A stretch of 64,000 bases of DNA. Source: Oryzias latipes (lineage: Eukaryota > Chordata > Actinopteri > Beloniformes > Adrianichthyidae). Positions within the stretch are counted from its first letter, which is position 1. Every line of letters begins with the position of its first letter. The notes beneath the pieces are model-generated. The model searched no databases, was not told where the DNA came from, and was given only the letters and a program-made list of their open reading frames with translations. The translations under genes were made by a program, and so were the position numbers. Shown here one piece after another: positions 58,300-64,000 of this stretch. The stretch covers positions 7,004,082-7,068,081 of the forward strand of contig NC_019868.2 in assembly GCF_002234675.1 (NCBI RefSeq), written 5' to 3'.

Positions 58300-60534
58300 C
58301 CCTTTTCCGTTGACGTCATCTTTTATTCATCCTCAGTCTGAGGATTTTCCCATGAACAGACTGCTACAGTGTCCAGAACAGGTTATGCAGAATATCTGAT
58401 GTGCAGTGTCACTTCCACCGTTGCTAGTTTATCATTTCAGATCTTTACAAAGTTGGGTTTCCCGTTTAGCCACCCGCAGCCGACTTTGACTACAACTGCT
58501 GTCTGTGGAGCTGACGTCTGCTGTGCTTCAGCTCAGAGCAGCACTCTTCACACGTTAGGATGACATTCTATTATCATAATTCAAGTGGGATTAGGTCAAA
58601 TTTGAGCTCAATCGGAAGTTGTTTATGCCCAAGGGTGCAGCGTTCTTACTCAGGTCTCTTGAGAAAGAAGGCATTACTCATGTAAAGCTTATAAAAACAT
58701 TAGCAGCAGGGGTTGAACGACATTAAGCTCCAAACCTAAAGCATAGCTGTGTTAGAACAAAGGCTTCAGAGGAAGGATGTAACCTCAAATGACCTTTACC
58801 CATACCCTAGAATTGTGTTCTGGTTTTTTTGAGTTTCATGAATAGTTATTTCCTGCTTTGGTCACAGTTTGCATGGGTGAGAGCCAGTATATATTAGGTG
58901 GAGGCTGATCTCTGCTGATAATACTATCAGGCAGTGAGTTGCGTCACGTGCCGTGCGCAGTCAAAGCGGCTGCGCCCCGGATGCTGCGTGGTTTCAGATA
59001 TGTTTGAAGGGCTTCAGGTCTGCTGGAAACACATGAGAAGATTCAGCCTCAACCAAGAACCAGACCAGCAGCAATGTCACCGTCACCTTCCTCTGGCTTC
59101 AAGAACAACTGATGCAATATCCAGATAGCCCTACTCCCACCCACCCCCTCAACACAGCCTGCAAAGGGACTAATTTAAGAGCAAGATGGGGGGGGGGGCT
59201 CCATACAATGTCCAACATCAACTCTGCTGGTGGAAAAACATTTAGCGGTGCACGTTAGGGAATTGTTCTTTATGGTTCCCTTCCTCTTTAGGATCATTTT
59301 TCAACATTACATAACAAATCATCCATTGAGCTCATAACAATATATGCAAGGACTTCTGTTCGGTATGCAACAAGACTAAATTGGCGTGCTTTAAGGTCTT
59401 TGTAGGTTAAAAAAACAATTTTAGGGAATAAAAAAAAGAAATTATTTTCTGAAAGAGGTAGAGAAAAAGATTCCAGTTCTTGGCTTTGATGTTTTGATGC
59501 TGCAAAAGCCTAAAAAAATCATACACAGGCCTTCAGATTTGACATTTGACGCAGTTTTGTAGTAATTTACTACAGTGGCTTTCATGTGACTATGTCCTGA
59601 GGGGGTCAGCCAGGTTCAAACGTCCCAGGAAACTGATCAGATTGAATCTGACGAAGGCTGTGGGACACCTGCTGAAGCCTGGCGCTCTTGCGCTCTGCTC
59701 CAGAACCTGGGGGGCTCAAACGACCTTTACTAACAAACATGCTCAGACCAGACACACTAGGACCCCCCCCCCCCCCCCCCACTCCATCACACTCAGCATG
59801 CAATTCCCAGCTCGTCTGATGGCAAAAGGTGCAAGAATTTCAATAAGGAGGCTAACGCTGAAACATGAAGGTGTGAGACGGAGGAAGCTTTAAGGTGGAA
59901 TCCTGAGGAGACAGGATGATAACAACCAGGACAACAGAGGAGGAAATCACCTTTAGCTACAGACAGTTCCCCTTTTTTAATTTTCTATAAAGTTTTATAT
60001 GTCTTTTGGGGTTTTGAGGAAAAGCGTGACAAGAGTAGGGAGAAATTCTCAAAGCACATTTCATCAGTTCATAATAAAAAAGTGAAATAAAAACAGCTTT
60101 TCTACCCAACAATCAGTATTTCAGTATATCTATGGTTCTTCAAGGCATGAAAAGGTGCAAAACTTTTTTTTAAATTAAAATAACTAAAAGTTTATCCACA
60201 AACTCAAATATAACTTTTTTTTACAGTTTGAAGTGGTTAGAAAGTCTTTTTTTTATATAATTGAAAGTTCAGATTGGATTTTGTTGGCTTCCAGTTTTAT
60301 ATTGTATTTTCTGTTTATAAAATGTGACTTACATTTGTTTTTAATTTTTGCTTTTTTGTTCACTCTTTCCAGTCTTCTACTTTTTTATTTTATAGTTCTT
60401 TTCTTCGTTATTATGGAATTAATTAATTCCAACAAGAGTCCAAATGACTGCGGATTCACTCTGCAAATATTTTTACTTAATGCAGGCCTTTACATTCAGA
60501 TAAAGTTTTTTTATTTATGTTTTTGTTGCCATAC
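58300..60534. other. Non-coding stretch downstream of hs3st1-type gene
   Basis: No gene is recognised. A C homopolymer of about 18 lies near 59,763. Confidence 0.55.
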
Positions 60535-60720
60535 GTTCACTGTAAAAACACAAAATATCACCAAGTATTTTTGTCTAGGCTCTAGTTTAAATATGACAAG
60601 CCATCCAGTGGAACTAACTTACCAGCAATTTGTCATTAAGGTGTAATGACTTCTTTTAAGACAATAAATCCTGAATATCTTGTTGAGTCATTTGCTCCAT
60701 AAAGTATATCATTTAAAGCT
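60535..60720. repeat. Possible interspersed element end
   Basis: The segment starts cactgtaaaaacacaaaata, continues agtatttttgtctag and later aactaacttaccagc. It resembles a widespread fish DNA-element end by memory only. No paired end is seen. Confidence 0.35.
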
Positions 60721-63254
60721 GAATCTCTAAAGCAGTTTTTGTGCTTTCGTATTCATTTGGACAACTTTACTCTAAATATTGTTAATCTAGTCTAATTTTG
60801 ATTGGTCTAGACATAGGGATAGTTGGACTGTTGGAAAAAGTAAGCATATCTGTATGTATATAAATGTACCTACTTTTAAGATTTGCAACTTTTTCAAGAT
60901 TCAACTTCGTCTTTTAAAGAGTAAAACATAACTACTTAAAAAAAAAGTCTCACCAACAAAACAATAAAAAGCTTAAGGTTCCTTTGGCAGATTTTTACAC
61001 TTTTAACAAGGAAAAACATTAGACTCTAGATTTTTAAACCTGTTTTGAGATGGACTTTTTTTTTCTAAAGCACCCCCACAGTAGGGAGTGTCTGCTCGAG
61101 TAGTTTTCCAGAGTATTTCACTGAGATCACCTCGCTTCACATCAAATCTAATGATTAGATCCTTTGTTTGAATAAAATAGATGTAAAGATAATATCAAGC
61201 TGGATCCCCAGTGTGCCGGCCCCCACCTTTCTGATGCTGAACTGAGTTGGAGGCCTCCTCTCTTTGCTCCATGTTTCTCCGCCTCTTGCTGCTCTCCTCA
61301 AAGAGTATCAATAGCACAGACACATCTATTAAGAGTTCATGAACGCCCCATTAGTCTACTCAGTTGAACTCACTCAAGTTTCACACGTACATATTTTCTT
61401 TAACATCGGCTAATTAATCTCAGCTGCATAATAAATTTGTATCCTCTCCCCACATGCTGACGGAGCAGGAAAGCTGGGATTAATGGCCTCCTTTGATTCT
61501 GACACTCTCTGCTGCATTTGCTGCAGAACTTTCTCGAGTATTTTGCAGTGAGTCGGTCTGGCTCCTCTGTATCCTCCTCCTCTTCTGCCAGTAGCCCGCA
61601 CTAGTTGCTCCTGAAGAGGCCGCTTTCTCTGCAAATCACAATCAGGCTTTCGGGGTCTTTTTTAGTTATTTATTTAATTTTAAAAAGGATTGTGATGCGG
61701 TGGAGCACGGCCCCTCCTGCAGTCTCCAGGGCTGCTGCCTGCTTTAATTGAAATGGATTGTTTGTCCAAATCAATGCGAGAAACTCTGCAGAAGCAACAG
61801 CAGGCAGTGAAGCCTTTTCAGTTTGAAAGAAAGAGCAACCTGTACACAGCGTCCACCTGTCAGCCTCAGTCAAGTGTGAGTCAATTCAGATTTCACTTCA
61901 GTTTATTTGCAGAGGAACAGCTCCCAACGTGAGTCATCCCAGGATTATGAGTTCAGAGTCAGACAACATTCCTGAATGGAAGGTAAATAAAGGTATAATG
62001 GTGTAATTCCCAGAAAATCATACATTAATTTAGCCCTAATTCAACAGCTGGAGAAAGACACAGAAAAAGAGCTTGGTACCAACCAGTACCACAGACAGAG
62101 ATTCTGTGACCCACAAGGAAGAAAACAGGTTGAACGAATGTGCAGTTCACTGAAGGATAATGTTTACGTCACAGTCGCAAATATACAAACCTGCTTGTTT
62201 CATATCATCATTTTACATTTTTTTCTGATTTGACGGCATTTCTGGTGCCAAAAAAATGCTTCATTTGCTTCATCTTAGACACTTTTCTGTTTCCACATGA
62301 AGTTACTTTGGGACATAACAATATTCAAACAGAAATCAATCACTTTATTAAAATCAATCAATCACTTTTTTTTTATTTCAGTATGTCAAACACTTCTTTG
62401 TAGAGACCTTTCATCAATTTGCTGCAGAACACAAGGTGCTTGACGAAAGACATATAAACAGGTTAAAACAAAAGGACACAATAGATTAAAAGCAACAACA
62501 ATCAAAAGACCAAGATACTGTAAAATGGAAGGAAGTGTGGTAAATAGTTTTCAAAGAAGCAGTACTGAAAAGATAGAAGAGTAAAAATGATGATAAACTA
62601 TAGAAGTCATAAAATACAGAAAAGCCAAATAAATAAATTAATCAAATAATTGAATGAGTTATACAAAAAAAGTACTTAATTTAAGTTTGAAAGCGTTTTC
62701 CTAAATAAAAATGAAATTTTGGTTACTTAATTATATCAGTATTTCCAAAGATATTCAGGAAATAAGTTTTTGCAAAAGTCATGACATCTGAGGTTTAGCG
62801 CTTCAGCCTTAAACAAATAAAAGATTAAAGTTGAATAACAAACATAGAATTGTTGAAAAAATGAGTTTTTTCTTTTAAATGAATGTTCTGGAAGCTTGTA
62901 CTTATAGGCATACACTTTAGCCAGAAGAAAAAAACAGTTTTTTTTTTTATCCTAAGTAACCTTGAAGTCAGAACTTTGCAACAAAAATGTTTTTTTAGAA
63001 GAAGCTTCAAAATGAAGTAGCACAAAAACATCAGAAAACCTAATAAATCCATTACTCCCATCACTTGAACATAAAAGCTTAAATTCAGAAAGATTGATTT
63101 GTGACAAAGCTTTTTTCCACTTTTCCCATTTTATAATCAAGTACTTGTCAAGAGTTTTCAATGCCTATTTTGAAGGTTTTCCAGCACTTTGCTACAAGAG
63201 ATTCTTTTAGAATAAAGAACACGTATTTAGTGTGTTTTGTGCATTGTCTGTGTA
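60721..63254. other. Non-coding stretch
   Basis: No gene is recognised. The part at 61,060-61,880 is of balanced composition with homeobox-like TAATTAAT and E-box CAGCTG motifs (near 61,410-61,425) and could be regulatory. The rest is AT-rich. Confidence 0.45.
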
Positions 63255-63905
63255 TAGGAACTGGAGCGAGTGAGTGTGACGTCATACATAGAAAACGACT
63301 TTCTTCCAGCTCAAATCAAATGAAGTCAATTCAGTCACCATTTTTTTACAATAACTACATCGCGATATTGGAGCCAGAAATGGTCGGTAAGCAGCGATTG
63401 GTCCTCATTCTGAATCAACGCTTCTATGGCAACCACTGTCAATCAGGATTGTGTGACCCCTCCCTCCTTGCGTTCCAAACAGGAAGTACCCACTGGTTCC
63501 TAGAAACCAACATCCCATAGACTTCTGTAGAGAAATAAACAGCTGTTACTCAGTCATTCTGTTGGTCAGACTAACCATTCTTGCTCTGAGACCCTTTTTA
63601 GCATGTTTGTGATAACCTTTTTTTTCGTAAGATTATATCTTTATTGCAAGTTAGTCAAGTAACAAAGTGGCCAATCAGATGCCTCAATAAAAATATGTGG
63701 TGGCTGATGACCTCCGCCTTGATTGTTTAAAATATTTGATTGAGTCAGTAGTTGCCATAGAAACATGGGATCAATCAGGATCAATTCCTGTTCACATACA
63801 CTGTCCGGCTCCAAATGGCAGCGTCTGTACTATGGAAAAATGACAGCTGAATTTGCAGGAAGGAAGGCATTTTCTATGGATGACCTCACACTCGCTCAGT
63901 CCAGG
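63255..63905. repeat. Foldback-like element with about 200-bp inverted arms
   Basis: The left arm (63,255-63,460) contains gcgagtgagtgtgacgtcat, tagaaaa, tggagcc, gattggtcct, ctatggcaac and caatcagg. The complement of the right arm (63,720-63,905) has the same landmarks in the same order, with clear divergence. No coding sequence lies between. Confidence 0.6.
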
Positions 63906-64000
63906 TCTCTTATACAGTTAATAGTTCTAATGTGCTCTCATACCCATAAATGTATCAGGACAGTTTTTTTGTGTAACAAGCCATCTTGTGGTTACCTGTT

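Noticed and set aside
60233..60646. 137-codon hydrophobic ORF
   Set aside because: It is an AT-rich frame full of Phe and Leu with no homology pattern, and it overlaps a likely interspersed repeat end.

Overview
The window is vertebrate, most likely teleost, nuclear DNA. It is AT-rich and full of fish-type repeats: LINE fragments of L1/Tx1, L2 and Rex3/RTE type, hAT and piggyBac-like DNA elements, tRNA-headed SINEs and microsatellites. Only one gene is recognised with confidence: a heparan sulfate glucosamine 3-O-sulfotransferase 1 (hs3st1-type) gene near the right end. Its 305-codon ORF is uninterrupted and preceded by a non-coding first exon.

Layout. 1-10,240 is repeat-rich intergenic DNA. 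It holds a piggyBac-type MITE with TTAA duplications, a 1.9 kb GC-rich retroposon with a 17-bp target-site duplication, a second short copy of its 3' tail (also with a duplication), and copies of unnamed dispersed families called R1, R2 and R3 here. 10,242-32,107 is the centrepiece: a very large, nearly identical inverted duplication. The arms are 10,242-21,115 and 22,615-32,107, and they flank an essentially non-palindromic 1.5 kb spacer. Each arm carries, from outside in: a 1.37 kb terminal unit with a 70-bp minisatellite (two tandem copies on the left, one on the right); a two-exon, 165-residue acidic ORF with TATA-like box and poly(A) signal, transcribed outward; an L1 ORF2 tail; a decayed TTF-type (hAT/ZMYM-like) segment; an L1 ORF1 C-terminal domain; a LINE endonuclease segment broken by hAT DNA; and a GC-box/first-exon-like stretch pointing inward. 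The spacer holds two convergent sets of terminal-exon-like ORFs. 32,788-34,235 is a third, diverged, 5'-truncated copy of the outer part of the same unit. Two exon-like segments of an unrecognised gene follow and run into a gap of exactly 1,000 N (34,570-35,569).

35,570-56,000 is mostly non-coding, with R1/R2/R3 repeats, a Rex3 reverse-transcriptase relic interrupted by another LINE tail, an L2-type relic and SINEs. 56,080-58,285 is the hs3st1-type gene. 58,300-64,000 is intergenic, with a foldback-like inverted repeat near the end.

The sulfotransferase would act in the Golgi on heparan sulfate. The palindrome's ORFs look like multi-exon genes of unknown function in an amplified, repeat-rich unit. 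Nothing supports a bacterial operon, CRISPR array or complete virus. Arm identity was judged by eye at landmarks, and no alignment was run.
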